From: UBA1876 sp964515395
Lineage (GTDB): Bacteria; Synergistota; Synergistia; Synergistales; Thermovirgaceae
DNA length: 48,766 nucleotides
Direction of reading: 5' to 3'
Assembly: GCA_964515395.1 (NCBI GenBank)
Contig: CAZERC010000013.1
Span: 1-48,766 of the forward strand
Below are positions 17,421 through 25,210 of this stretch, piece after piece (the first letter of the stretch is position 1; the number at the start of each line of letters is the position of its first letter). Under the pieces are notes generated by a model that saw only the letters and a list, made by a program, of their open reading frames with translations, was not told the DNA's origin and made no database searches. A program made the translations under genes and the position numbers.

Positions 17421-18349
17421 AGCGTCTTTTGTCGGTCTTTCACCCAAGGAGCGCCGAAGCGTCTGAAAAGGCGACGTCTGGCGGGAAGGTTCTTTCCGCC
17501 CTGGGCGGGGAGACTTTGATCGGGGATATCCTGAGATCCTTCGGGCGGAACAGGACGGCCCTGGTCGGTTTCTGCGCTGTGTTCATCCTGGTAGTCCTTG
17601 CCGTGGCGGCGCCCCTGGTCACACCTTTCGACCCTTACGAAATGAACCTGGATGACCAGTTTCTTGAGCCCTCCGGAAAACACTGGTTCGGCACCGACAG
17701 GTTCGGGCGCGATCTTTTCACCAGGGTGGTCTACGGGGCCAGGATCTCCCTCCTGGTGGGGCTTGTCCCGAGTTTCATCACCGTCTTTCTGGGCGGGTTC
17801 CTGGGCATCTTCAGCGGGTATACGGGAGGGCGGACCGATTTCTGGATCATGCGCCTGGCCGATGTGGTCATGGCCTTCCCCTCGCTGCTTCTGGCTCTGG
17901 TGATCATGTACACTTTGGGGGCGTCGCTTTTCAACATCTTCATCGCCCTGAGCCTGGTGGGCTGGGCGGGCGCGGCGCGGGTCGTCAGGTCCCAGGTGCT
18001 GTCGCTGAAAGAAATGGAATTCGTCGAGGCGGCGCGGGCCATCGGGGTCAGGGATGCCGTCATCATGGCCCGGCACATCTTCCCGAACTGCCTTCCCGCT
18101 TTGATCGTCCTCTTTACCCTGCGCATTCCCGAGGCCATCATGTTCGAGGCGAGCCTGAGCTTTCTGGGCGTCGGGGCGCAGCCGCCGACGCCGAGCTGGG
18201 GACTTCTGGTCTCCAGGGGGAAGGAGTTCCTTTTCTCGGCACCATGGGTGGCCATCCTGCCGGGCGTGGCCATATTCGTGACCGTGCTGGCCTTCAATTT
18301 CATGGGTGACGGCTTCCGTGACGCCATCGACCCCTACATGAAGGACTAA
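17417..18349 (+). CDS. dppC: Dipeptide ABC transporter permease, DppC type
   Basis: Inner-membrane permease of 310 aa that pairs with DppB. It has an unusually long ~45-residue N-terminal cytoplasmic stretch before the first membrane segment. GTDRFGRDLFTRVVYGARIS is the DppC hallmark, and EFVEAARAIGVRD is the EAA loop. It overlaps dppB in ATGA (17417-17420), indicating coupled translation. Confidence 0.9.
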   Translation: MKRLLSVFHPRSAEASEKATSGGKVLSALGGETLIGDILRSFGRNRTALVGFCAVFILVVLAVAAPLVTPFDPYEMNLDDQFLEPSGKHWFGTDRFGRDLFTRVVYGARISLLVGLVPSFITVFLGGFLGIFSGYTGGRTDFWIMRLADVVMAFPSLLLALVIMYTLGASLFNIFIALSLVGWAGAARVVRSQVLSLKEMEFVEAARAIGVRDAVIMARHIFPNCLPALIVLFTLRIPEAIMFEASLSFLGVGAQPPTPSWGLLVSRGKEFLFSAPWVAILPGVAIFVTVLAFNFMGDGFRDAIDPYMKD

Positions 18350-18358
18350 GGTTTTCTT

Positions 18359-19357
18359 ATGAGACAGGACGAGCTTATGGAAATCAGAAACCTCACGACC
18401 AGGTTTTTCACGCGCAAGGGCGTCGTCCGTGCCGTGGAGGGCGTGGACCTTGCGGTCAGAAGGGGGACCATCACAGGGCTGGTAGGCGAATCGGGGTGCG
18501 GAAAGAGCGTGACGGCCCTTTCCGTCATGGGACTTGTCCCCTCCCCGCCGGGACATATTACGGCAGGCAGGATCATTCTCGAAGGTGAAAATCTCCTGGA
18601 TAAAAACCCGGAGCAAATGGCCGGGGTCCGGGGGAAAGACATTTCGATGATTTTTCAGGAACCCATGACATCCTTGAACCCCGTGCTGCCCATTGGACGG
18701 CAGGTCGCGGAACCCCTCCGGCTTCATACTCGCCTCGGGCGCCGGCAGATCAGGCGGAAGGTCGTCGAGATGCTGGAACTGGTGGGGATCCCGGAACCCG
18801 AGAAGAGGCTCTGGACCTTTCCTCATCAACTTTCGGGAGGTCTGAGGCAGCGGGTCATGATCGCCATGGCCATGATCTGCGAGCCGAAGCTTCTCATTGC
18901 CGACGAGCCCACCACGGCCCTTGACGTCACCATCCAGGCCCAGATCCTGGATCTCATGAAGGACCTGATGAAGCGCCTTGAAACATCGATCATTCTGATT
19001 ACCCATGATCTCGGCGTCGTGGCCGAAGTCTGCGATGACGTCTACGTCATGTATGCCGGGAAGGTTGTGGAGCAGGGGAGCGTTTTCGACATTTTCGACA
19101 ATTCCGCACACCCCTACACTCTGGGACTCTTGAGGTCGATCCCGAGGATCGACGCGAACTGGGGAAAACGGAAACTCCATGCCATCGAGGGGACGGTTCC
19201 GAACCTGTCGGAAATGCCCGCCGGCTGTCCTTTTGCCCCCCGTTGCGAGAAGGCGCGCTCCTTCTGCCGTGAAAAGGAGCCTCCCATGGTACGCATCGAC
19301 GGGAGGCATTTCGCGAGATGTCACGTTGCCGGTGAAGGAGGGTCCCCTGATGGCTAA
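18359..19357 (+). CDS. dppD: Dipeptide ABC transporter ATPase, DppD type
   Basis: Cytoplasmic ATPase of 332 aa. Walker A GESGCGKS, signature LSGGLRQRV, Walker B LLIADEPTTALD and the switch His in LITHD are intact. The C-terminal oligopeptide/dipeptide extension has CPFAPRCEKARSFC cysteines. Either ATG 18359 (AAGG upstream) or ATG 18377 (AGGACGAG upstream) could start it. The end overlaps dppF by 8 bp. Confidence 0.9.
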   Translation: MRQDELMEIRNLTTRFFTRKGVVRAVEGVDLAVRRGTITGLVGESGCGKSVTALSVMGLVPSPPGHITAGRIILEGENLLDKNPEQMAGVRGKDISMIFQEPMTSLNPVLPIGRQVAEPLRLHTRLGRRQIRRKVVEMLELVGIPEPEKRLWTFPHQLSGGLRQRVMIAMAMICEPKLLIADEPTTALDVTIQAQILDLMKDLMKRLETSIILITHDLGVVAEVCDDVYVMYAGKVVEQGSVFDIFDNSAHPYTLGLLRSIPRIDANWGKRKLHAIEGTVPNLSEMPAGCPFAPRCEKARSFCREKEPPMVRIDGRHFARCHVAGEGGSPDG

Positions 19358-20327
19358 AGCCCTTGTAGAGACGAAGGGCCTGAAAAAACATTTCCCCGTC
19401 AATTCGGGAGCCTTCGGGAGAGGGAAGGGACGCATACGCGCCGTCGACGGCGTGGATCTGGCGGTCATGGAGAGGGAAACCTTCGCCCTTGTCGGCGAAT
19501 CGGGCTGCGGCAAGACCACCCTGGGACGTCTTTTGCTTCATCTCGAGGAACCCACGGCAGGTGAAATTCTTTTCGACGGAAAGAACCTTCCCGAACTTGA
19601 CCGACGCCGGATGCGCAGCCTCCGGAGGGACATGCAGATCGTCTTCCAGGACCCCTATGCATCGCTGGACCCGAGGATGCGCGTCGGCGACATCGTCGGC
19701 GAACCCATCTTGACCCATCTGAAGACGCTCACCAGAATGGAAAGGAAGGAAAGGGTCCGGGAGCTCCTGGATATCGTCGGCATGGATGGCGATGCCGCCA
19801 TGAAATACCCTCACCAGTTTTCCGGCGGGCAGCGCCAGCGGATCGGGATCGCCCGGGCCCTGGCGCTGCAACCCCGATTCATCGTCTGCGACGAGGCCGT
19901 TTCCGCCCTGGACGTCTCCATCCAGGCCCAGATCCTGAACCTCCTCCAGGACCTTCAGGAACGCTTCAGTCTTACCCTTCTCTTCATCACCCATGACCTG
20001 AGCGTGGTCCGCCACCTGGCGGACAGGATCGGGGTCATGTTCCTCGGCAGGTGCGTCGAGACGGGAAGCACCAGGGAAATTTTCGAATCCTCCCTGCATC
20101 CCTACACGAAACTGCTCCTCTCGGCGGTGCCAATTCCTGATCCCCACAAGAGGGACCGGACAAAAACGCCCATTACAGGGGATATCCCCGGTCCCACGGA
20201 CATACCAACAGGCTGCCGGTTTCACCCCCGCTGCCCCTATGCAAAAAATCTCTGTCGCGCAGAAGACCCGCCCCTTCGGACCATCGGCGAGAGAACCGTG
20301 GCCTGCCACTTCCCCCTGTCCTCATAA
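19350..20327 (+). CDS. dppF: Dipeptide ABC transporter ATPase, DppF type
   Basis: Second ATPase of the importer, 325 aa. Walker A GESGCGKT, signature FSGGQRQRI, Walker B FIVCDEAVSALD (Ala in place of the usual Pro after the Glu) and the switch His in FITHD. The C-terminal extension has CRFHPRCPYAKNLC. ATG 19350 follows GAAGGAGGG and overlaps the dppD stop, so the long upstream frame (from 19179) is rejected. It is the last gene of the operon. Confidence 0.9.
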   Translation: MAKALVETKGLKKHFPVNSGAFGRGKGRIRAVDGVDLAVMERETFALVGESGCGKTTLGRLLLHLEEPTAGEILFDGKNLPELDRRRMRSLRRDMQIVFQDPYASLDPRMRVGDIVGEPILTHLKTLTRMERKERVRELLDIVGMDGDAAMKYPHQFSGGQRQRIGIARALALQPRFIVCDEAVSALDVSIQAQILNLLQDLQERFSLTLLFITHDLSVVRHLADRIGVMFLGRCVETGSTREIFESSLHPYTKLLLSAVPIPDPHKRDRTKTPITGDIPGPTDIPTGCRFHPRCPYAKNLCRAEDPPLRTIGERTVACHFPLSS

Positions 20328-20629
20328 ACTGCCGGACTTCCCTTTTCTGACAAACAAGAAAACTCTCGGAGACCTTGTCTTTTGCCTGCAGTCCGGGGTG
20401 TGCCCCACATTGTACGTGTCCCCGGCCGGTCGGATTCACAAAAAAGGAAATAAAAAGTGGGAAGAGCGATTGATAAATACTGACCTATATGACCGAAGGA
20501 CATGGCGTTACAATACATAAAAGGGAATACAGGGCACTTCCTGCCGGGAACCCTTGTTGCGGGACAAGCGGACAGGCCGGGCCGGAATCCGACGGCGGAC
20601 CGGGAAACGGCCGGAAGGAGAGATGTTGC
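20328..20629. other. Intergenic region, no gene
   Basis: No gene seen and no clear intrinsic terminator for the dpp operon. CCGGGG and CCCCGG near 20393-20444 could form a weak stem without a T-tract. A possible -10 box TACAAT (20509-20514) lacks a good -35. Confidence 0.4.
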
Positions 20630-21373
20630 GTGGAATACAGCACCACATTCCGTGTCGGTCATTCGGAAATGGGACCCCACGGGAGGATGAAGATCGTCAG
20701 CGTGGCAAACCGGTTTCAGGACGCCGCCGGAGAGCATGCCGACGAACTTGGTCTCGGAGTGAGAAAACTGCTTGCCCATGGCTATACCTGGGTCCTTCAC
20801 CGGTACCGCCTGACATTCCACCGGATTCCAGCCTGCGGCGATTCCCTGCGGATCCGGACGTGGTATCGCCCTGAACGGAATCTCTACTCCCTCAGGAATT
20901 TCGTCATGGAAAGCGAAAAAGGTGAAACGCTGGTTTTCGCAGAATCCTCATGGATTGTGGTGAACCTCAAGCGTGGCCGGCCCGTGCGGCTCGATTCCGT
21001 CATGCCTCCCTCATATGAAACGAACATGTCACCTGGACTTACCGTCGAATTGCCTGAGATTCCGAAACTGGAGGAGCACGACCGCGAGGTCCCCTTTCTG
21101 GTCAGGCTTCATGACCTGGATGTCAACCGCCATGTGAACAATGCCAGGTACATCGAATGGGCCGTCGAAACGGTTCCGCCTGAGATTCTCGAAAACATGG
21201 CACCGGCGGTGGTCGACGCCCTTTTCAAGAATTCCGCCGGCTACGGCGACAGGATACGGTCTTTGGCGGGGCGGGCTGCAGGAACGGGAATGATTTTCCT
21301 CCATCGTCTCACCGACTCGGAAGGAACGGACTGTGCGTTGTTGAGAACGGAATGGAGGACACAGCAAGCCTGA
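20630..21373 (+). CDS. Acyl-ACP thioesterase-like protein
   Basis: Predicted cytoplasmic hydrolase of acyl-acyl-carrier-protein (FatA/FatB-like family), 247 aa, with two hot-dog domains. The second contains HDLDVNRHVNNARYIEW, the family's Asn/His active-site motif. The first has an aromatic WVLHRYRLTFHRIP strand. GTG 20630 lies 9 nt after AAGGAG; the longer frame to 20489 has no family similarity and no ribosome site. The end is 16 bp before the UmuC-type gene, so both may be co-transcribed. Confidence 0.8.
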   Translation: MEYSTTFRVGHSEMGPHGRMKIVSVANRFQDAAGEHADELGLGVRKLLAHGYTWVLHRYRLTFHRIPACGDSLRIRTWYRPERNLYSLRNFVMESEKGETLVFAESSWIVVNLKRGRPVRLDSVMPPSYETNMSPGLTVELPEIPKLEEHDREVPFLVRLHDLDVNRHVNNARYIEWAVETVPPEILENMAPAVVDALFKNSAGYGDRIRSLAGRAAGTGMIFLHRLTDSEGTDCALLRTEWRTQQA

Positions 21374-21389
21374 GCCGGAGGTGAAAGAA

Positions 21390-22586
21390 TTGATCCTGGC
21401 CCTGTGCGACTGCAACAATTTCTTTGTTTCCTGCGAGCGGCTGAGGGACCCGTCTCTTTTGGGCAGGCCCGTAATCGTGCTTTCCCACAATGACGGCTGC
21501 GTCGTCGCCAGGTCCAACGAGGCCAAGGCCCTGGGGATCGGCATGGCCGTGCCCTTTTTCACCGTCAGGCGGATATGCGAGAAGGCGAATGTGATCACCA
21601 AAAGCGGCGATCACCGATGGTACAGGAAGGTCTCGCACAATGTGATGAGCACCCTGGCCTCCATGGTGCCCGACATCGAGGTGTCTTCCGTCGATGAAGC
21701 CTACCTGAAACTGACGGGGATTCATGCGGAAGAACCCGAGAGTTTTTGCCGTACCGTGAGGGAACACCTCCAGAAAAAAACGGGAATTCCCCTTTCCATA
21801 GGCATCGCCCCCACCAAGACACTGGCCAAGGCCGCGGGGCACTTCGCGAAAAGGGATTCCCGCTTTGGAGGCGTGGTTTCCTTTCTTGACCAGGAAGTGC
21901 GGAATGACGCCCTTGAAAGACTTCCCGTGGAGGAAGTGTGGGGGGTCGGGAAGAAGACGGCCGAGACGCTGCGGAAGATGAAAATCCTGTCTGCCGGGGA
22001 CCTTCTGAGGATCGATGAAGACATCCTGAGGGAACGCTTCGGCATCCACGTCTGGCGGACACACCGGGAGCTCTCGGGGATATGCTGTTTCCCCTTCAGC
22101 AATCGACGGGAGCCTCACAAGAGCATCCAGGTGGCGCCGGCCTTCGGCGTGCCCGTGAAAGCCTTCGACAGGCTCCTCTCGGCGGCGACCGACTATGTCG
22201 CCGATGCGGCGCGGACGCTTCGGAAAGAGGATCTCCTGTGCAGGGCTGTCCAGGTCTCTATCGAGACCAATCCGTACCGGCGGGATCTTCCTCAACACAG
22301 TGCAACCACGACGGTCCGGTTGCCCGAGGCGACGGACTACACCCCTGAACTGGCGAAGGCTGCCGAAAGGGGTCTGCGGCAGGTCTATCGCGAAGGATAT
22401 GCCTTCCGGAGGGTGAGCATCATCCTCCGTGACCTTGTCCCGGCCCGTCAGGTGCAGATTTCTCTTTTCACAAGGGAAGAGCAGTCCCGCAAGCGCCGTC
22501 TCATGAAAGCCGTGGACGATGTGGCTGACAATGTGGGCGAAGGAGTCATCCGCCTTGCGCGGGAGGCCTTGAACAAGGACGGATGA
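21390..22586 (+). CDS. Y-family DNA polymerase, UmuC type
   Basis: Translesion DNA polymerase catalytic protein of 398 aa. The first catalytic Asp is in ALCDCNNFFVSCE, and the SVDEAYLKL motif carries the second Asp-Glu pair. IGIAPTKTLAKAAGHFAK and WGVGKKTAETL (helix-hairpin-helix) follow, then the little-finger domain and a C-terminal UmuC-like tail. A TTG at 21390 lies 6 nt after GGAGGTG. The in-frame GTG 21381 is inside that site and is rejected. No umuD-like gene is adjacent, and no LexA box was recognised. Confidence 0.85.
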   Translation: MILALCDCNNFFVSCERLRDPSLLGRPVIVLSHNDGCVVARSNEAKALGIGMAVPFFTVRRICEKANVITKSGDHRWYRKVSHNVMSTLASMVPDIEVSSVDEAYLKLTGIHAEEPESFCRTVREHLQKKTGIPLSIGIAPTKTLAKAAGHFAKRDSRFGGVVSFLDQEVRNDALERLPVEEVWGVGKKTAETLRKMKILSAGDLLRIDEDILRERFGIHVWRTHRELSGICCFPFSNRREPHKSIQVAPAFGVPVKAFDRLLSAATDYVADAARTLRKEDLLCRAVQVSIETNPYRRDLPQHSATTTVRLPEATDYTPELAKAAERGLRQVYREGYAFRRVSIILRDLVPARQVQISLFTREEQSRKRRLMKAVDDVADNVGEGVIRLAREALNKDG

Positions 22587-22619
22587 ATCAACATGGTTCG
22601 GGAAAAAGGAGGAGCAGAG

Positions 22620-24299
22620 ATGTCCTACCGTTCACGGGAACAAGAGCTGTTTTCCACTGACGCCGCCGCCTCGAGGCGTGCCATCTACAAGGGGTGCGGC
22701 TACGATGACGAGGATCTTTCCAAGCCCCTGATCGGAGTCGTGAATCCGGCGAATGACGCCGGGCTGGGGCACGTCCACCTCGACAGCCTCACCCGGCAGG
22801 TGAAAGCCGGGATCTGGCAGGCGGGGGGCACGCCCTTCGAGTTCCGGACCATCGCCACCTGCGGGGCCGTGCCCATCGGGACGCCCCACCTCAGGTACGA
22901 ACTGGTCATCCGCGACGTGATCGCCTCGTCGGTGGAAATCATGGCCAACGTCCAGCTGCTGGACGGCCTCGTGGTGCTGGCCTCCTGCGACAGCATCATC
23001 CCCGGCGTTTTCATCGGGGCGTTGAGGACGGGGCTTCCCACCATATTTCTGTCCGGGGGACCGCAGCAGACCTGCGAGTTCGAGGGCCGGCAGGCCGTCA
23101 TGTCCGAACTGGACCAGCTCGTCTTCGGCGCACGGCACGGGAAGGAGGACGTGGCGGAGAAAATGAGGTACCTCGAAAACCACGTCTGCCCGGGCCCTGG
23201 AGCCTGCGCCCTCATGGGGACGGCCAATACCATGCAGATTTTGATGGAGGCCATGGGAATGGCCCTGCCGGGCTCCTCGGCGTCACCGGCCGTCTCGGCG
23301 GAGAAGCTGCGCTTTGCCACCCAGACGGGACGACGCATCGTGGATCTCGTGAAAGCAGGCGTCACACCGAAGGACATCCTCACCAGGGCCAATATCCTGA
23401 ACGCCGTGACCGCCCTTTTGGGGATCGCCGGATCCACCAACGGCGTGCTCCATTTGCTGAGCTTCGCCAGGGAACTGGGGATCGACCTGTCACTGGACGA
23501 CTTCGACAGGCTGTCCGGTGAGGTCCCCGTCATTTCCGGGGTCATCCCCACGGGGAAAGCGACGGTCATCGATTTGTACAAGGCCGGAGGCGTCCCGGCC
23601 GTCTTGGGAGAACTCCGGGACCTGCTCGACCTTTCGGCAAAAACCGTGGCCGGCGTGACAACCGGGGAAATCGCGAACACATTCCGTTCATCGAACCATG
23701 ATGTCCTTTCCACTGTGGATGACCCTGTCTTCGAATCGGGAGGCATCGCCGTCATCCGCGGCAACCTGGCGCCCTCGGGGGCCATCTGCCGGACAACGAC
23801 CATCCCCGCCGAACGGCGCACCTTCAGCGGTCCGGCCAGGGTCTTTTCATCCGACGACGAGGCGTATGAAGCCGTGGTGTCCGGAACCGTCAAAAAGGGC
23901 GACGTGGTGGTCATTCGTTACGAAGGGCCCCGCGGTGCGCCGGGCATGCGTGAGATGATGATGACCACCGATGCGCTGGTGGGACTCGGCCTCGGGACCG
24001 AAGTTTTCGTCGTCACAGACGGTCGCTTTTCCGGCTTCACAGAGGGGGCGGCCATTGGCCATCTGGCCCCCGAAGCAGCCGTTGGCGGACCTCTGGCCGT
24101 GGTGGAGGATGGCGATCCCGTAGTCATCGATATTCCATCCAGACGGGTTGACCTGGGTATCCCCCAGGAAGATATCGACGACCGGCTCAGGCAATGGACG
24201 CCGCCGCCGGCGAAAGTCGACCGCGGGATTCTGGGCCTGTGCGCCAAGACGGCCCTCCAGGCCGACGTGGGGGCCATGCTGGATGACCGGTTGTCCTGA
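22620..24299 (+). CDS. IlvD/Edd family dehydratase paralogue with altered metal site
   Basis: Relative of dihydroxy-acid and sugar-acid dehydratases, 559 aa. The fold motifs TDGRFSG and YEGPRGAPGMREM are kept, as are cysteines C123 and C196. Where ilvD in this window has CDK, this protein has CDS (residues 123-125), so the lysine that is carbamylated and binds Mg in characterised members is missing. The SRE glutamate is replaced by IRD (D99). The CPTCGSC motif is reduced to CPGPGAC. Substrate and even activity are uncertain; a changed substrate is more likely than decay, because the frame is intact. ATG 22620 follows AAAGGAGGAGC; ATG 22593 is upstream of that site. A candidate selenoprotein gene starts 20 bp downstream. 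Confidence 0.82.
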   Translation: MSYRSREQELFSTDAAASRRAIYKGCGYDDEDLSKPLIGVVNPANDAGLGHVHLDSLTRQVKAGIWQAGGTPFEFRTIATCGAVPIGTPHLRYELVIRDVIASSVEIMANVQLLDGLVVLASCDSIIPGVFIGALRTGLPTIFLSGGPQQTCEFEGRQAVMSELDQLVFGARHGKEDVAEKMRYLENHVCPGPGACALMGTANTMQILMEAMGMALPGSSASPAVSAEKLRFATQTGRRIVDLVKAGVTPKDILTRANILNAVTALLGIAGSTNGVLHLLSFARELGIDLSLDDFDRLSGEVPVISGVIPTGKATVIDLYKAGGVPAVLGELRDLLDLSAKTVAGVTTGEIANTFRSSNHDVLSTVDDPVFESGGIAVIRGNLAPSGAICRTTTIPAERRTFSGPARVFSSDDEAYEAVVSGTVKKGDVVVIRYEGPRGAPGMREMMMTTDALVGLGLGTEVFVVTDGRFSGFTEGAAIGHLAPEAAVGGPLAVVEDGDPVVIDIPSRRVDLGIPQEDIDDRLRQWTPPPAKVDRGILGLCAKTALQADVGAMLDDRLS

Positions 24300-24319
24300 C
24301 GGTTCCGGAAGGGGAAGAC

Positions 24320-24607
24320 ATGTCACAGGAACGAATCGAACTTGATGAGGACGTAAAGAAAGTTTTCGGTGAAAGCGGAGAAGCCCACCTTGTCGTCGTC
24401 CCCACAGGTGGGTGACGGACCTGTCGGGAAGCCCTCGTGAAGGGCGGCAGACCGAAGGACCTCACAGGGTACCGCCCGGTATCCGGGGGGGATGTGACCC
24501 TCTGGGTCCCTGAGGGGATGTCGTTTTCCGGCAATGTCATCCGGTTCCGTCGCGGTTCGCTCCGTCGCAGGGGCCTCTTTTTCGCCGACGGGGTCTCCAT
24601 GCCCTGA
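24320..24607 (+). CDS. Candidate selenoprotein with in-frame UGA (U-x-x-C)
   Basis: ATG 24320 follows GGAAGGGGA and reads 31 codons to a TGA at 24413-24415. The same frame continues for 63 more codons to a TGA at 24605. If the first TGA is selenocysteine the product is 95 aa with Sec32 in PTGG-U-RTC, a redox-type UxxC. The downstream part keeps the GC-rich third positions of neighbouring genes. A hairpin begins directly after the UGA. The layout (helix, beta strand HLVVVPTGG, then U; later strands such as VTLWVPEG and GNVIRFRRG) faintly recalls HesB-like selenoproteins, but I cannot assign a family. It probably shares a transcript with the IlvD paralogue. The alternative is a 31-aa peptide or a nonsense-mutated gene. 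Confidence 0.65.
24413..24454 (+). promoter_or_regulatory. Candidate bacterial SECIS hairpin
   Basis: The in-frame UGA is at 24413-24415. Three stacked stems follow: CGG (24416-24418) with CCG (24452-24454), CTGTC (24421-24425) with GGCAG (24446-24450), and GCCCT (24431-24435) with AGGGC (24441-24445). The apical loop is CGTGA, with G as its second base, 22 nt after the UGA. These spacings match what is known of bacterial SECIS elements. A 5-nt bulge (GGGAA) interrupts the 5' side. Confidence 0.6.
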
Positions 24608-24619
24608 TAACCGGCACAG

Positions 24620-24639
24620 TTCGTGATAAAATACACGAA
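24620..24639. promoter_or_regulatory. Palindromic operator-like site over a -10 box
   Basis: TTCGTG (24620-24625) and CACGAA (24634-24639) flank ATAAAATA. TAAAAT (24627-24632) inside it could be a -10 element, with TGATAA (24605-24610) as a weak -35 at 16 nt. It lies 33 nt before the next gene. Confidence 0.4.
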
Positions 24640-24672
24640 CAAGGACAACCTGTCCCGTCGGGAGTGGCATGC

Positions 24673-25122
24673 ATGCCGTCGGTATCGAAAATGGGTCATA
24701 CCTTTCTTTTTGAGGAAGGACGGTGGAAAGCGGAAGGCTTTTTCCGCGACGCGGAAGGCCTGACGGTAACCGTCAGGGGCGAAACCCGAATTAGCCATGG
24801 GGAGAATCACTGGATTATGGAAGGCTTCATGGAAATCGAGGGCGAGGTACCCCGGCGGATCGAAAACCGTTACGTCATCGAACCCTTCAATGGCCGGGAC
24901 ATCACGTCCTGGTCTTCGGAAAACCCGGCCCTGGGGACACTGGGAGGCACGTTCACCGTGGTGGGCGATTCCATTCTGTCCCACTTCACCTGCGACGACG
25001 TCGCTTGCACGGGAATGGAGTACTTGCGGTTCATCGACGGGGATGTCTACATCAACAGGGGGACGTTACTCAGGGAAGGAAATCTCGTTTCCTCATGGTC
25101 CGTGACGCTCAGAAGGGTCTGA
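24673..25122 (+). CDS. Uncharacterised beta-rich protein
   Basis: 149 aa, no recognised family. The predicted pattern is mostly alternating beta strands (for example HTFLFEEGRWKAEGFF, GGTFTVVGDSILSHF and LREGNLVSSWSVTLRR), as in small beta-barrel or lipocalin-like proteins. No signal peptide or membrane segment is seen. There is a Cys pair in TCDDVACTG. ATG 24673 lies 8 nt after GGGAG; GTG 24664 is part of that site. It is followed by an intrinsic terminator, so with the palindrome upstream it may be a single-gene unit. Confidence 0.7.
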   Translation: MPSVSKMGHTFLFEEGRWKAEGFFRDAEGLTVTVRGETRISHGENHWIMEGFMEIEGEVPRRIENRYVIEPFNGRDITSWSSENPALGTLGGTFTVVGDSILSHFTCDDVACTGMEYLRFIDGDVYINRGTLLREGNLVSSWSVTLRRV

Positions 25123-25153
25123 GGACAGAGAAGGACCAGCTTGTGATACATTC

Positions 25154-25194
25154 ATGGCGGTGGGAAAGTTCCACCGCCATTGTTTTATTTTTTT
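25154..25194 (+). terminator. Intrinsic terminator
   Basis: ATGGCGGTGG (25154-25163) pairs with CCACCGCCAT (25171-25180) around a 7-nt loop, followed by a T-rich run ending in T7 (25188-25194). Confidence 0.88.
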
Positions 25195-25204
25195 GGGGGG
25201 GGGG
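25195..25204 (+). repeat. G10 homopolymer before the AOR start
   Basis: Ten G directly follow the T7 of the terminator and end 6 nt before the aldehyde oxidoreductase ATG. The tract occupies the ribosome-binding position. Confidence 0.8.
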
Positions 25205-25210
25205 AAACAG

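Noticed and set aside
24320..24415. Reading the gene as a 31-aa peptide ending at the first TGA
   Set aside because: Coding-like sequence continues in frame past the TGA with a UxxC motif and a SECIS-like hairpin, so I favour the read-through product. It remains the main alternative.
24187..24984. Long minus-strand frame over the selenoprotein region
   Set aside because: It is antisense to the end of the dehydratase gene and to the two following genes, with no start site or family pattern.
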